Source: Hyphomicrobiales bacterium (GTDB lineage Bacteria > Pseudomonadota > Alphaproteobacteria > Rhizobiales > Rhizobiaceae). Taken from it: 64,000 nt of DNA. The position numbers and the translations under genes were made by a program. The number at the start of each line of letters is the position of its first letter. Within the stretch, counting starts at the first letter, position 1. The stretch covers positions 1 through 64,000 of the forward strand of contig UEIF01000026.1 of assembly GCA_900468805.1 (NCBI GenBank). The letters run 5' to 3'. Below, piece after piece: positions 54,042 through 62,392 of the stretch. A model generated the notes under the pieces. That model saw nothing but the letters and a program-made list of their open reading frames with translations, was not told the DNA's origin and made no database searches.

Positions 54042-54704
54042 TCAAGGCATGAAGGAAAGCCTGATATCCGGCACCTTGCCGCCGGCATGCTGAACACGGG
54101 CCGAAAAACCGCGGCTTTGCCCGGCATAAATGGCATCCGTCGGCGGCGTGATGATGATGCTCGCCATCAGCCGCTCATCGGTCACGAGATCGGCGCGGAT
54201 AGGCCGCACCGATTGCGTCACACCGCTCTCATTCTCGATGATGCCGTTGATGAGCAGGATGCGCATGCCATTGGCATCGCGCGGCGTGATCGTGACATGC
54301 GAGAAGTGAAGGCCGGCGGCGGAAGCCTCCCCCTGCGAAAGGCCGGAGAACCCACCGGCAAGACCGAAGACCAGAACGAAGAGCGAAATCACCAGCGCCG
54401 CAAAACCGCGCAGCGACGCACGTTGCAGCCAGATCTCCGTACCACGGAGGATCGCGGCGGCAGCAGTAAACAGGACCGGCGGCTGGGCGTTGGGTGGGGC
54501 GCTGCGACGGCGTTTGTCGGTATGGGTCGTGTCGCGGGCACCGGCAGATGCGCCCTGCGGCCGCGCCTTACCGACAACAATGAACTCGGCATCGGCAACG
54601 TCATCCCTGCGCGGCAAGCGTCGGGTCCGTCGGATAGTTGGTTCCGGCGGCAGAAAATCATAGGCCCGGCCGGCGGCCTGTCGTCTGAGGGAGGATGCTT
54701 CCAT
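54042..54704 (-). CDS. Hypothetical membrane protein, DUF3426-like C-terminus
   Basis: 220 residues. The N-terminal 80 residues are basic and low complexity. One helix at about 100-120 (GFAALVISLFVLVFGLAGG) is followed by a periplasmic beta-rich domain, HFSHVTITPRDANGMRILLINGIIENESG then VTQSVRPIRADLVTDE. This resembles the C-terminal domain of MJ0042/DUF3426 proteins that often sit beside ftsE, but the N-terminal zinc ribbon of those proteins is absent here. ATG 54704 follows the first codons of a longer frame from 54728. It is divergent from ftsE. Confidence 0.75.
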   Translation of the reverse strand: MEASSLRRQAAGRAYDFLPPEPTIRRTRRLPRRDDVADAEFIVVGKARPQGASAGARDTTHTDKRRRSAPPNAQPPVLFTAAAAILRGTEIWLQRASLRGFAALVISLFVLVFGLAGGFSGLSQGEASAAGLHFSHVTITPRDANGMRILLINGIIENESGVTQSVRPIRADLVTDERLMASIIITPPTDAIYAGQSRGFSARVQHAGGKVPDIRLSFMP

Positions 54705-54842
54705 GGTGGCGACCTCTCGGATGTCCACATGGTTTCACTGCTCAAGACAATCTTGGCATTGAAACGAATCCGCCCCAGTCGTAAATTTCAATAGTTAATG
54801 CTTCGCAAAGATCGCCATCAAACGGGCGTCTTTTCGGCAAAA

Positions 54843-54858
54843 TTTACCTGCTGTTAAC
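54843..54858. promoter_or_regulatory. Candidate CtrA-type site upstream of ftsE
   Basis: TTTA, seven bases, then TTAAC at 54843-54858 is one mismatch from the CtrA consensus TTAA-N7-TTAAC. Another TTAAC-like half-site follows at 54867-54871. It lies about 50 nt upstream of ftsE. Short degenerate motifs are common, so this is weak. Confidence 0.3.
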
Positions 54859-54909
54859 GGTGTTGGTTAACAAGTCATGCGGTGAAACCACGAAAGACTG
54901 AGCTGCCCG

Positions 54910-55569
54910 TTGATCCACTTTGAGAATGTCGGTTTGCGATATGGCATGGGTCCGGAAATTCTCCGGGACCTGACCTTCGACATCCCGAAAAAGTCCTTCC
55001 AGTTTCTGACCGGCCCTTCCGGTGCCGGCAAGACCACGCTGCTGCGCCTGCTCTTCATGTCGCTACAGCCGACACGCGGCCTGATCCGCATGTTCGGCCG
55101 CGACATCTCCGAGATCCCGCGCCCTGAGTTGCCGCTGCTGCGCCGTCGTGTTGGCATCGTCTTTCAGGATTTCCGCCTTCTCGACCACCTGACGACATAT
55201 GAGAATGTCGCCCTGCCGCTTCGCGTGCGTGGCAAGGACGAGAGCACCTACAAAACCGACGTGCTGGACCTGCTGAAATGGGTTGGCCTCGGCGAACGCA
55301 TCAATGTTCTGCCGCCGGTACTATCAGGCGGTGAGAAACAACGCGCCGCGATCGCCCGCGCGCTGATGGATCGGCCGGAAGTGTTGCTTGCCGACGAACC
55401 GACCGGCAATGTTGACCCGCCGATGGCCAAGCGCCTGCTGAACCTCTTCATGGAACTCAACCGTCTGGGCACCGCAGTGGTGATCGCCACCCACGATCTC
55501 TCGCTGATGGACCAGGTGGAAGCCCGCCGCATGATTCTCTCGGAAGGGCATCTCGATATTTATGACTAA
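54910..55569 (+). CDS. ftsE: Cell division ATP-binding protein FtsE
   Basis: A 219-residue ABC ATPase that pairs with FtsX at the divisome to control peptidoglycan hydrolases. Walker A is GPSGAGKTT (35-43), the ABC signature is LSGGEKQRAAIARAL, and Walker B is VLLADEPTGNVD. The start codon is TTG at 54910, with a poor ribosome site; no ATG lies in frame upstream. It overlaps ftsX by 8 nt. Confidence 0.96.
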   Translation: MIHFENVGLRYGMGPEILRDLTFDIPKKSFQFLTGPSGAGKTTLLRLLFMSLQPTRGLIRMFGRDISEIPRPELPLLRRRVGIVFQDFRLLDHLTTYENVALPLRVRGKDESTYKTDVLDLLKWVGLGERINVLPPVLSGGEKQRAAIARALMDRPEVLLADEPTGNVDPPMAKRLLNLFMELNRLGTAVVIATHDLSLMDQVEARRMILSEGHLDIYD

Positions 55570-56587
55570 GACGCCCACCAGGACCCGCGCGAAAAAGGCA
55601 CCTGCCGCCGTTGCTGCCCAGCAGCCCAAGCGGCCGGAGATGCGCGTGCGCCCGACGGCGCCGATCTTGCCGCCGACGAATATTCAGGGCAATGCGCTGA
55701 TGGTGGTGATCGCCATCATGGCTTTCCTGGCGTGCCTGACACTCGGCGGCGTCAGCATGGTCCGCTCGACGGCGGCAAGTTGGGAAAGCCAGATTTCCCG
55801 GGAGATTACCATCCAGATCAAACCTGACGATAATCTGGATATGGACAAGGCCCTGATTAAGGCCCGCGATATTGCCCTGACCTTCGTCGGCACCAAGAGC
55901 GGCCAGATCGTTGACGAGGCCGCCACGGCGCGCCTTCTCGAGCCCTGGCTCGGCAGCGGACTGGATATCAAGGAACTGCCCGTACCGCGTCTCGTCATCA
56001 TCACCATCGACGAGAGCCGTCCGCCGGACTTCGCAGCGATGCGGGATCTTCTGAAAGAGAGCATTCCGCAGGCTTTTCTCGACGATCACCGCACCTGGGT
56101 TGACCGCCTGGTTGCGATGGCCCGCACCACCGTCATGATCGGCACCGGCATCCTGCTGCTCGTCTTCACCGCCATGGTGCTGACGGTGGTCTTCGCCACG
56201 CGCGGCGTACTCTCCGGCAACCGCCACATCATCGAAGTGCTGCATTTCGTCGGCGCGGAGAGCTCCTTCGTCGCAACGGAATTCCAGAAGCATTTCCTGA
56301 AGATCAGCCTCAAAGGTTCGGCAATCGGCAGCGCACTGGCCGCACTCTTCTTCGCCGCAGCAGGCTTTCTGCAGAGCAGGACCATAGCTACACCCGAGAC
56401 CGATCAGGCGACAGCTCTTTTCGGCACCTTTTCGGTCGGGGCGCTCGGCTATCTCGGCATCTTCGCGACTATGATTGTAATCGCATTGCTGACGACCGTG
56501 ACCGCACGGCTCACCGTCATGCGCACGATCTATGAAATCGATACATTACGCTCCGATCCGACGCGTGCGGACGGTATCGCGAATTAG
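55562..56587 (+). CDS. ftsX: Cell division protein FtsX
   Basis: A 341-residue membrane partner of FtsE, with four helices and a large periplasmic loop after the first that would contact hydrolase regulators. The cytoplasmic N-terminus is basic and proline-rich (KTPTRTRAKKAPAA). The later helices carry the conserved VARTTVMIGTGILLLVFTAMVLTVVFATRGVLSGNRHIIEVLHFVGAESSFVATEFQKHFL coupling region. It is translationally coupled to ftsE. The ydcF-like gene begins 67 nt downstream. Confidence 0.95.
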   Translation: MTKTPTRTRAKKAPAAVAAQQPKRPEMRVRPTAPILPPTNIQGNALMVVIAIMAFLACLTLGGVSMVRSTAASWESQISREITIQIKPDDNLDMDKALIKARDIALTFVGTKSGQIVDEAATARLLEPWLGSGLDIKELPVPRLVIITIDESRPPDFAAMRDLLKESIPQAFLDDHRTWVDRLVAMARTTVMIGTGILLLVFTAMVLTVVFATRGVLSGNRHIIEVLHFVGAESSFVATEFQKHFLKISLKGSAIGSALAALFFAAAGFLQSRTIATPETDQATALFGTFSVGALGYLGIFATMIVIALLTTVTARLTVMRTIYEIDTLRSDPTRADGIAN

Positions 56588-56654
56588 ATACCGCCATGCC
56601 GTTTTGCCATGAAAGCGTCTGTTCTGCGCCGCAATCAGCGTATAATCACGACTC

Positions 56655-57368
56655 ATGACGATGGGCCATACGACACGCAATCCGATTCGCCCGGACCCGG
56701 AGCTGGATGGCCCCGATAGCGTCTCGCCGCGGCGTGGCCCGATTCGCCGCGTCTTGCGCTGGCTGGGCTTTTCCTGCGTGTTGATCGCCGCGCTGATCTT
56801 CGGCGGCTTTTTGCGCTTTGCAGATTCGGTGACGACCCTGAAGCCACCTGCCGAGCCGCGGGCCGACGCGATCATCGTGCTGACCGGCGGCTACCAGCGC
56901 ATCGATCAGGCCGTAGAACTCCTGCAGAAAGGCGCAGGCAAGCGGCTGTTGATATCGGGCGCGCACCCCTCCACCACGCCGACGCAGATCCGCAAGATGA
57001 CTCAAGGCTCGGCCGATCTCTTCTCCTGCTGCGTCGACATCGGTTACGACGCGCTCGATACGATCGGCAATGCAGAGGAAGCCTCGAACTGGATTCATGC
57101 CAAGGGCTACAGGAGCATTTTGGTCGTCACCAACAACTACCATATGCCGCGCAGCCTCGCCGAGCTCTCCTATGTCGATCCCGACATTCAATTCATCCCC
57201 TATCCTGTCGTCAATTCCGATCTGAAGACGCGCGATTGGTTCACCGATCCGAACGCCCTACGCGTCATGCTGGCCGAATACGCCAAGTTGCTGCTGGCAG
57301 GTGCGCGCAACATCGTCGGCCTGCGTCATACGGGCTTGCGTTCTGCCAACCTGACCGGCCAAAGCTGA
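56655..57368 (+). CDS. YdcF-like DUF218 family protein
   Basis: A 237-residue membrane-anchored protein. One helix at about 33-53 follows a basic N-terminus. The DUF218 domain is shown by ADAIIVLTGGYQRIDQAVELLQKGAGKRLLISGAHPS and by EASNWIHAKGYRSILVVTNNYHMPRSLAEL. Relatives such as SanA and YdcF affect envelope permeability. It lies between ftsX and plsC, same strand, and is probably part of the same envelope operon. Confidence 0.9.
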   Translation: MTMGHTTRNPIRPDPELDGPDSVSPRRGPIRRVLRWLGFSCVLIAALIFGGFLRFADSVTTLKPPAEPRADAIIVLTGGYQRIDQAVELLQKGAGKRLLISGAHPSTTPTQIRKMTQGSADLFSCCVDIGYDALDTIGNAEEASNWIHAKGYRSILVVTNNYHMPRSLAELSYVDPDIQFIPYPVVNSDLKTRDWFTDPNALRVMLAEYAKLLLAGARNIVGLRHTGLRSANLTGQS

Positions 57369-57457
57369 GGCTTTTACCCGCTCCGGCAATCAGACGCTTT
57401 TTATGGCGGGCAATATCGTGTAGGTCGGTCGGCGTGACCGTGCCTCGGGAAAGTTTC

Positions 57458-58255
57458 ATGATCGCCCTGCGTTCCGTTCTGTTCAACACGATCTTCTACG
57501 CCAACCTCATCATCAGGATGATCGTGCTCTCCCCCTTTTACTTCATCGCGCCGCGCAAGATCGCCTACAGCGTTCCCAAGAACTGGGCGCGCTCGAACCA
57601 CTGGCTGATGCGAGTGATCGTCGGCACCACGTTCGAGATCGAAGGCCTGGAGAACCTGCCTGACGGCAGCTACATCATTTCACCGAAGCACCAGTCCTTC
57701 TGGGACACTTATGCGCTGCTGCCCAACCTCAATGACCCGGTCTATATCCTCAAGCGCGAGCTGATGTGGATCCCGCTTTTCGGCTGGTATGCCAAGAGGC
57801 AGCGCATGATCCCGGTCGACCGCGGCGCCCGCGGCAAGGTGATGGTGGAGGTGCTGAAGCGGACCAAGGAAGAACTTGCGACCGGCCGCCAGCTCATCAT
57901 CTATCCCGAGGGCACGCGCCGCCCGCCGGGCGCCGAGCCAATGTACAAATATGGCATCGCCCGCATGTATCGCGACCTGCAGCTTCCTGTCGTACCCATC
58001 GTCATGCATCCCGGCCTGTTCTGGCCCCGCCGCAGCACCATGCGTTATCCCGGTCATTTCAAGGTGCAGATCCTGCCGCCCATCATGCCCGGCATGGATC
58101 CCGACGCCTTCTTCGCCCATCTGATCGACGTGACGGAAAGCGCCAGCGACCAGCTTCTGATCGACACGGTCGAACGCAACCCGCATGTGCCGCTGCCACC
58201 AACGGCGGTGGAACGGCTAGCCCAGCTGCGCAAGGCAAAGGCTGCGACGGCCTAA
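57458..58255 (+). CDS. plsC: 1-acyl-sn-glycerol-3-phosphate acyltransferase PlsC
   Basis: A 265-residue enzyme making phosphatidic acid from lysophosphatidic acid. The catalytic HX4D motif is H78 to D83 in SPKHQSFWDTYAL. The second block is YPEGTRRPPGAEP, and an N-terminal helix anchors it in the inner membrane. ATG 57458 is the family start; the frame open upstream covers the end of the ydcF-like gene and is not conserved. Its stop overlaps the convergent ChaC-like gene by 4 nt. Confidence 0.95.
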   Translation: MIALRSVLFNTIFYANLIIRMIVLSPFYFIAPRKIAYSVPKNWARSNHWLMRVIVGTTFEIEGLENLPDGSYIISPKHQSFWDTYALLPNLNDPVYILKRELMWIPLFGWYAKRQRMIPVDRGARGKVMVEVLKRTKEELATGRQLIIYPEGTRRPPGAEPMYKYGIARMYRDLQLPVVPIVMHPGLFWPRRSTMRYPGHFKVQILPPIMPGMDPDAFFAHLIDVTESASDQLLIDTVERNPHVPLPPTAVERLAQLRKAKAATA

Positions 58256-58824
58256 GCGGCGGCGCGCAGCCGCGTGACTTCCTCGACCACCTGTTCCAGC
58301 CACTGGTCGCGAATACCCATGTCCTTCAGATGGGAAAGTGTATTGAAGACATAGGCATCGTTCGGCCCTGACTGGCCGACCGACACATTGACGACCCGCG
58401 CTGCCGCAAACGCATCCAGCGCGCCGGCGTATTGCTCATGGGCGCGGTCGACGACATAGGCGACCGCCTGCGCGTTGCGGCCTTCCGGAAGTTGCAGCCG
58501 CAAATGCTTTTCCAGGTAGACATTGGTGACGAGTTCGCGGGCGCGCAGATAGTCGATGACCTCGTCCCACTTTTCCGGTGCGACGCGAAAAGCCATGCCG
58601 CGGCAGGCGCCGCCCCTGTCGAGGCCAAGAACGAGACCGGGATTTTCACGGCTGCCGCGATGAACGAAAGAACGGACGCAAAGCGAGCGCCGATAGCCGT
58701 AAACCAGGGCTTGCGATCGCTCGACGAATTCGAAGCCCGGATTCCACATCAACGAGCCGTAGCCAAATACCCAAAATTCGTCCATATCGCACGCCAGATC
58801 AAAATCAGATTTCGTTTTCACCAT
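58252..58824 (-). CDS. Gamma-glutamylcyclotransferase (ChaC-like)
   Basis: 190 residues (177 if translation starts at ATG 58785). It belongs to the ChaC/GGCT family that degrades glutathione to 5-oxoproline and Cys-Gly. The substrate loop is VFGYGSLMWNPGF at the N-terminus. GLDRGGACRGMAFRV follows, then the ChaC-specific VIDYLRARELVTNVYLEKHLRLQL with catalytic glutamate. Neither start has a good ribosome site. The divergent DUF2125 gene begins 12 nt away. Confidence 0.9.
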   Translation of the reverse strand: MVKTKSDFDLACDMDEFWVFGYGSLMWNPGFEFVERSQALVYGYRRSLCVRSFVHRGSRENPGLVLGLDRGGACRGMAFRVAPEKWDEVIDYLRARELVTNVYLEKHLRLQLPEGRNAQAVAYVVDRAHEQYAGALDAFAAARVVNVSVGQSGPNDAYVFNTLSHLKDMGIRDQWLEQVVEEVTRLRAAA

Positions 58825-58835
58825 TGGAGAACATC

Positions 58836-59852
58836 ATGGCAGCGTCAAGCCAATCCGGCAGCGGCCAATATCGCAGCGGTAGGAAATTCTGGTTGCTGGG
58901 CGGCGCCATCCTGCTGGTGATTGCGCTTTATACGGGCGGCTGGTTCTATGCGGCCTCCGCGCTGAAACAGACGGTACTGACCGCAATCGCACCCCGCGCC
59001 GATGCAGGCGTCACCGGCGAGTGCTCTGATATCGAATTCCGCGGCTTCCCCTTCCGCATCGGGCTTTTCTGCTCCAAGGTGGATATTGACGATAATGTGA
59101 ACGGCATCTCAGCCACCTTCGGCACGCTTCGTTCCGCTGCCCAGGTCTATGCCCCCGGCCATATCGTCTGGGAACTCGACGCGCCGGCCGAAATCCGCAC
59201 CGCGCAGGGCCTGACGGTCAATGCCCAATGGGACAATCTGCAATCGAGCCTTACGACCAAGGCGCAGGGCATCGACCGCACCTCGACCGTGATTGATGGA
59301 TTGAAAGCGGTGGCCGTCTCCTCCTTCACCGGACAGACCGTGAATTTCGATGCCGCCCGCACCGAAATCCACCTGCGGCAGAACGGAGCGGATCTCGACG
59401 GCGCAATCTCGGTCGAAAACTCCAATGCCGCGATCAAGGACTGGCCCCAGGTCTTCCCGAAATTCTCCGCCAGCGCCGATCTGACGCTAACAGGCAAAGC
59501 CGGTATGATCGACGGCACCGACAAAGAGGGTATCCACGGCTCGCAGGGTGAGCTTCGCCGGATCGTCGCCGATATCGGCGACGGCAAGGTGATGACCGTC
59601 TCCGGCCCCTTCGCCTTCGACGAACAGGGCTTCCTTTCCGGCAAGTTCAAGCTGGAGATCGAACAGCTCGGCCCGTGGGGCACAAGCATCAAGCAAGCCT
59701 TTCCCGAGGTGGCTTCGACCGTCGATACGGCAACGAAACTCCTGAAGGCACTTGCCGGCGGTGGCGACAAGGTTTCCGTCGATCTCGTCGTCGATCACGG
59801 CAACGCAACGGTGAGCGGCTTCATCCCGCTCGGCAAGATCCCGCCGATCTAA
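58836..59852 (+). CDS. DUF2125 domain-containing protein
   Basis: A 338-residue alphaproteobacterial protein with one N-terminal helix (about 18-40) and a large periplasmic domain. CSDIEFRGFPFRIGLFCSKVDID and the repeated beta-strand pattern define DUF2125, with two cysteines likely forming a disulfide. It probably adopts an AsmA/YdgA-like beta-rich fold; function is unknown. GGAGA precedes ATG 58836. Its last bases overlap the convergent GNAT gene by 4 nt. Confidence 0.9.
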   Translation: MAASSQSGSGQYRSGRKFWLLGGAILLVIALYTGGWFYAASALKQTVLTAIAPRADAGVTGECSDIEFRGFPFRIGLFCSKVDIDDNVNGISATFGTLRSAAQVYAPGHIVWELDAPAEIRTAQGLTVNAQWDNLQSSLTTKAQGIDRTSTVIDGLKAVAVSSFTGQTVNFDAARTEIHLRQNGADLDGAISVENSNAAIKDWPQVFPKFSASADLTLTGKAGMIDGTDKEGIHGSQGELRRIVADIGDGKVMTVSGPFAFDEQGFLSGKFKLEIEQLGPWGTSIKQAFPEVASTVDTATKLLKALAGGGDKVSVDLVVDHGNATVSGFIPLGKIPPI

Positions 59853-60268
59853 CCGATCGTCTTGAGGAAAAACACTTCCGGCACCGTCTGGATGCAGGGC
59901 AGTCCGATCGATCCTGTCTCGGAAAAGCCGTTGCGCCGATGCCAGTCCTGCGGGCGGCTCTCGTCGCATTCGCTCGACGTCATCAGGAGACGCGCGCCGC
60001 TCTCGCGCATTTCCTTCTCCCAGGTGAGAAACAGTGCCGTCCCGACGCCGGACCGGCGATGGCCATCGAGCACGCGGATCATTTCCATGTAGGGTATCCT
60101 GCCCCAGAAGAGGGAAAAGCGTAGGAAACCGACAATTTCGCCTTGGTCGCGGGCGATCAGATATTCGCCGAGATCGATGCAGCGAGAAATCCAGGCCTCG
60201 CCGACATGGCTGTCTTCGCGGAACAGCCATTCCTTGTCTTTCCGGCCCGGCTTCGCGATCTCCACCAC
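59849..60268 (-). CDS. GNAT family N-acetyltransferase, GTG start
   Basis: About 139 residues forming a single GNAT domain. The acetyl-CoA loop is RVLDGHRRSGVGTALFLTWEKEMRE and the later block is WHRRNGFSETGSIG. No ATG is available at the right place: translation most likely starts at GTG 60268 or 60265, right after the tyrC stop codon at 60273, using GGAAAAG within the end of tyrC. The long frame reaching 60487 is read out of frame through tyrC and is not real protein. The substrate is unknown. Confidence 0.8.
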   Translation of the reverse strand: MVEIAKPGRKDKEWLFREDSHVGEAWISRCIDLGEYLIARDQGEIVGFLRFSLFWGRIPYMEMIRVLDGHRRSGVGTALFLTWEKEMRESGARLLMTSSECDESRPQDWHRRNGFSETGSIGLPCIQTVPEVFFLKTIG

Positions 60269-60272
60269 GAGA

Positions 60273-61199
60273 CTATTTCTTTTCCAGCAGATGCGGACGA
60301 CCGAAGTCCGGCGCATCCACATCCTGGCCCGCCTGGACGATCGAGCGGCGGATGGCACGGGTGCGGGTAAAGAGTTCGAAGATCTTGTCGCCCTCGCCCC
60401 AGCGGATCGCCCGCTGCAGATAGGCAAGGTCCTCCGAGAAACGCGCCAGCATTTCCAGAATCGCATCGCGGTTATGCAGGCAGACATCGCGCCACATCGT
60501 CGGGTCCGATGCGGCCAGACGCGTGAAATCGCGGAAGCCGGAGGCGGAATATTTGATGACTTCCGATTCCGTTACCGTCTCAAGATCGTCAGCCGTGCCG
60601 ACAATATTGTAGGCTATGAGATGCGGCAAATGAGAGACGATCGCGAGCACTTTGTCGTGATGCTGGGCGTCCATCTCATCGACCTTGGAGCCGAGCGCTT
60701 CCCAGAAGCTGCGAAGCGTCTTCAGCGCCGTCGGATCGGTTCCTTCGAGCGGCGTCAAGATGCACCAGCGTCCCTCGAACAGGCCGGGAAAGCCTGCATC
60801 CGGGCCGGACTTTTCCGTACCTGCGATCGGATGACCGGCAATGAAATGCACGTGATCAGGCATGTGCGGCTGCATCTGCGCGATGACGGAAGCCTTGGTG
60901 GAGCCGACGTCCGTGACGATCGCACCGGGTTTTAGCGTGCCGGAAATCTCTTTCGCCACACTCTCGGAGGCGCCGACAGGCACCGAAACGATGATGAGGT
61001 CGGCATCCTTTACGGCCTCGGCCGATGAGGTCGTATAACGGTCACCGAGCTTGAGCTCTTCGGCGCGCTTCAGGGTCTCGGCGCTCCGCGTGGCAACGAC
61101 GATTTCATTGGCAAGGCCCAGGCGCCTGATGTCATGGGCAAGGGAGGAGCCGATCAGGCCGATGCCGATCAGGGTGATGCGATTAAACTGGACTGTCAT
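60273..61199 (-). CDS. tyrC: Prephenate/arogenate dehydrogenase
   Basis: A 308-residue NAD(P)-dependent enzyme of tyrosine synthesis. The nucleotide loop is LIGIGLIGSSLAHDIRR (10-26). VSVPVGASE, DVGSTKASV and FIAGHPIAGTEKSGPDAGFPGLFEGRWCILTP are the TyrA-family blocks, with catalytic H in SHLPHLIAYN. Whether it prefers prephenate or arogenate cannot be read from sequence. The start overlaps the hisC stop by 4 nt; hisC-type aminotransferases often also act on aromatic substrates. Confidence 0.95.
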   Translation of the reverse strand: MTVQFNRITLIGIGLIGSSLAHDIRRLGLANEIVVATRSAETLKRAEELKLGDRYTTSSAEAVKDADLIIVSVPVGASESVAKEISGTLKPGAIVTDVGSTKASVIAQMQPHMPDHVHFIAGHPIAGTEKSGPDAGFPGLFEGRWCILTPLEGTDPTALKTLRSFWEALGSKVDEMDAQHHDKVLAIVSHLPHLIAYNIVGTADDLETVTESEVIKYSASGFRDFTRLAASDPTMWRDVCLHNRDAILEMLARFSEDLAYLQRAIRWGEGDKIFELFTRTRAIRRSIVQAGQDVDAPDFGRPHLLEKK

Positions 61200-62305
61200 G
61201 CCTTGCGTCCCATGAATTCGCCGAGCGCCTCGATGACACCGCGATTGGCCTCTTCAGGACCGATGCTCATACGTAGAGAGTTCGGAAAGCCGTATGCGCG
61301 CACCGCGCGCAGAATATAGCCGCGGCTCGTCAGGAATTCATCGGCATCCGCCGCCCGCTTGCCGTCGGCATCGGGGAAATGAATGAGAACGAAATTGGCG
61401 ACCGACGGCGTGACCTTAAGGCCGAGAGCTACAAAAGCATCCGTCAGCTTCTCTATCCATAGCTGATTGAAGGACGCAGCGTCCTGAATGAAGGATTGGT
61501 CGCGGATCGCTGCGGCGCCCGCAGCGATCGCCGGCGCATTCATGTTGAATGGCGCGCGCACACGCTGCAGCGCATCGACGATATCGGCTGGCGCATACAT
61601 CCAGCCGATGCGCAGCGCCGCGAGGCCATAGGCCTTCGAGAAGGTGCGGGTCATGACGACGTTTGCATTCGAGGAGACGACCTCGATACCGGCTTCGTAA
61701 TCGTTGCGGCGAACATATTCCGCATAGGCCGCATCGAGCACGAGGATAACGTGCTTCGGCAACCCGGCCTGCAGGCGGCGGATTTCGCTGACCGGAATAT
61801 AGGTGCCCGTCGGATTGCCGGGATTGGCGATGAAAACGATCTTCGTCTTCTCCGTCACCGCCGCAAGGATCGAATCCACGTCCACGGTATGGTCTTTTTC
61901 CTTGACCACAACAGGCGTCGCACCTGCCGCCATGGTCTGGATCTTATAGATGAGGAAGCCGTGCTCGGTGACTATGCTCTCGTCGCGGGGACCGAGATAC
62001 ACATGGCAGAGCAGGCCCAGCAATTCGTCGGAGCCGTTGCCGCAAAGGATGTTTGCCGGGTTGAGGCCATGCACGGCGGCAATCGCCCCACGCAGCTCAC
62101 GCGCCTGTCCATCAGGATAGCGCTCGAGATTGTCTGCGGCCGCCTTGAATGCGGCGATCGCTTTGGGGCTCGCACCGAGTGGCGTCTCGTTGGAGGAGAG
62201 CTTGTAGACACGGGCCACACCCGGCGCATGCTCCTTGCCCGGCACATAGGCAGCGATTTCAAGAATACCGGGACGCGGAACGGGCTTGCTCATCTCAATG
62301 CTCAT
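61196..62305 (-). CDS. hisC: Histidinol-phosphate aminotransferase
   Basis: A 369-residue class II PLP aminotransferase. The Schiff-base lysine is K224 in TRTFSKAYGLAALRIGW. YKLSSNETPLGASP, NPGNPTGTYI and DAAYAEYV are the other signatures. It converts imidazole-acetol phosphate to histidinol phosphate and may also transaminate prephenate or phenylpyruvate, which would explain its coupling to tyrC. ATG at 62305 or 62293 are both possible. Confidence 0.94.
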   Translation of the reverse strand: MSIEMSKPVPRPGILEIAAYVPGKEHAPGVARVYKLSSNETPLGASPKAIAAFKAAADNLERYPDGQARELRGAIAAVHGLNPANILCGNGSDELLGLLCHVYLGPRDESIVTEHGFLIYKIQTMAAGATPVVVKEKDHTVDVDSILAAVTEKTKIVFIANPGNPTGTYIPVSEIRRLQAGLPKHVILVLDAAYAEYVRRNDYEAGIEVVSSNANVVMTRTFSKAYGLAALRIGWMYAPADIVDALQRVRAPFNMNAPAIAAGAAAIRDQSFIQDAASFNQLWIEKLTDAFVALGLKVTPSVANFVLIHFPDADGKRAADADEFLTSRGYILRAVRAYGFPNSLRMSIGPEEANRGVIEALGEFMGRKA

Positions 62306-62392
62306 GGATCGACCTTGGAAATTGCCGCAAAGCCGGCGAAAGACTTGAGTGCAATTAAAGCGGAATGGCGATTTTGTCGAGTGCCGCAGCGC

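Noticed and set aside
54854..54871. TTAAC...TTAAC pair as a perfect CtrA box
   Set aside because: The spacing between the two TTAA cores is nine, not seven; only the overlapping TTTA-N7-TTAAC reading was kept, at low confidence.
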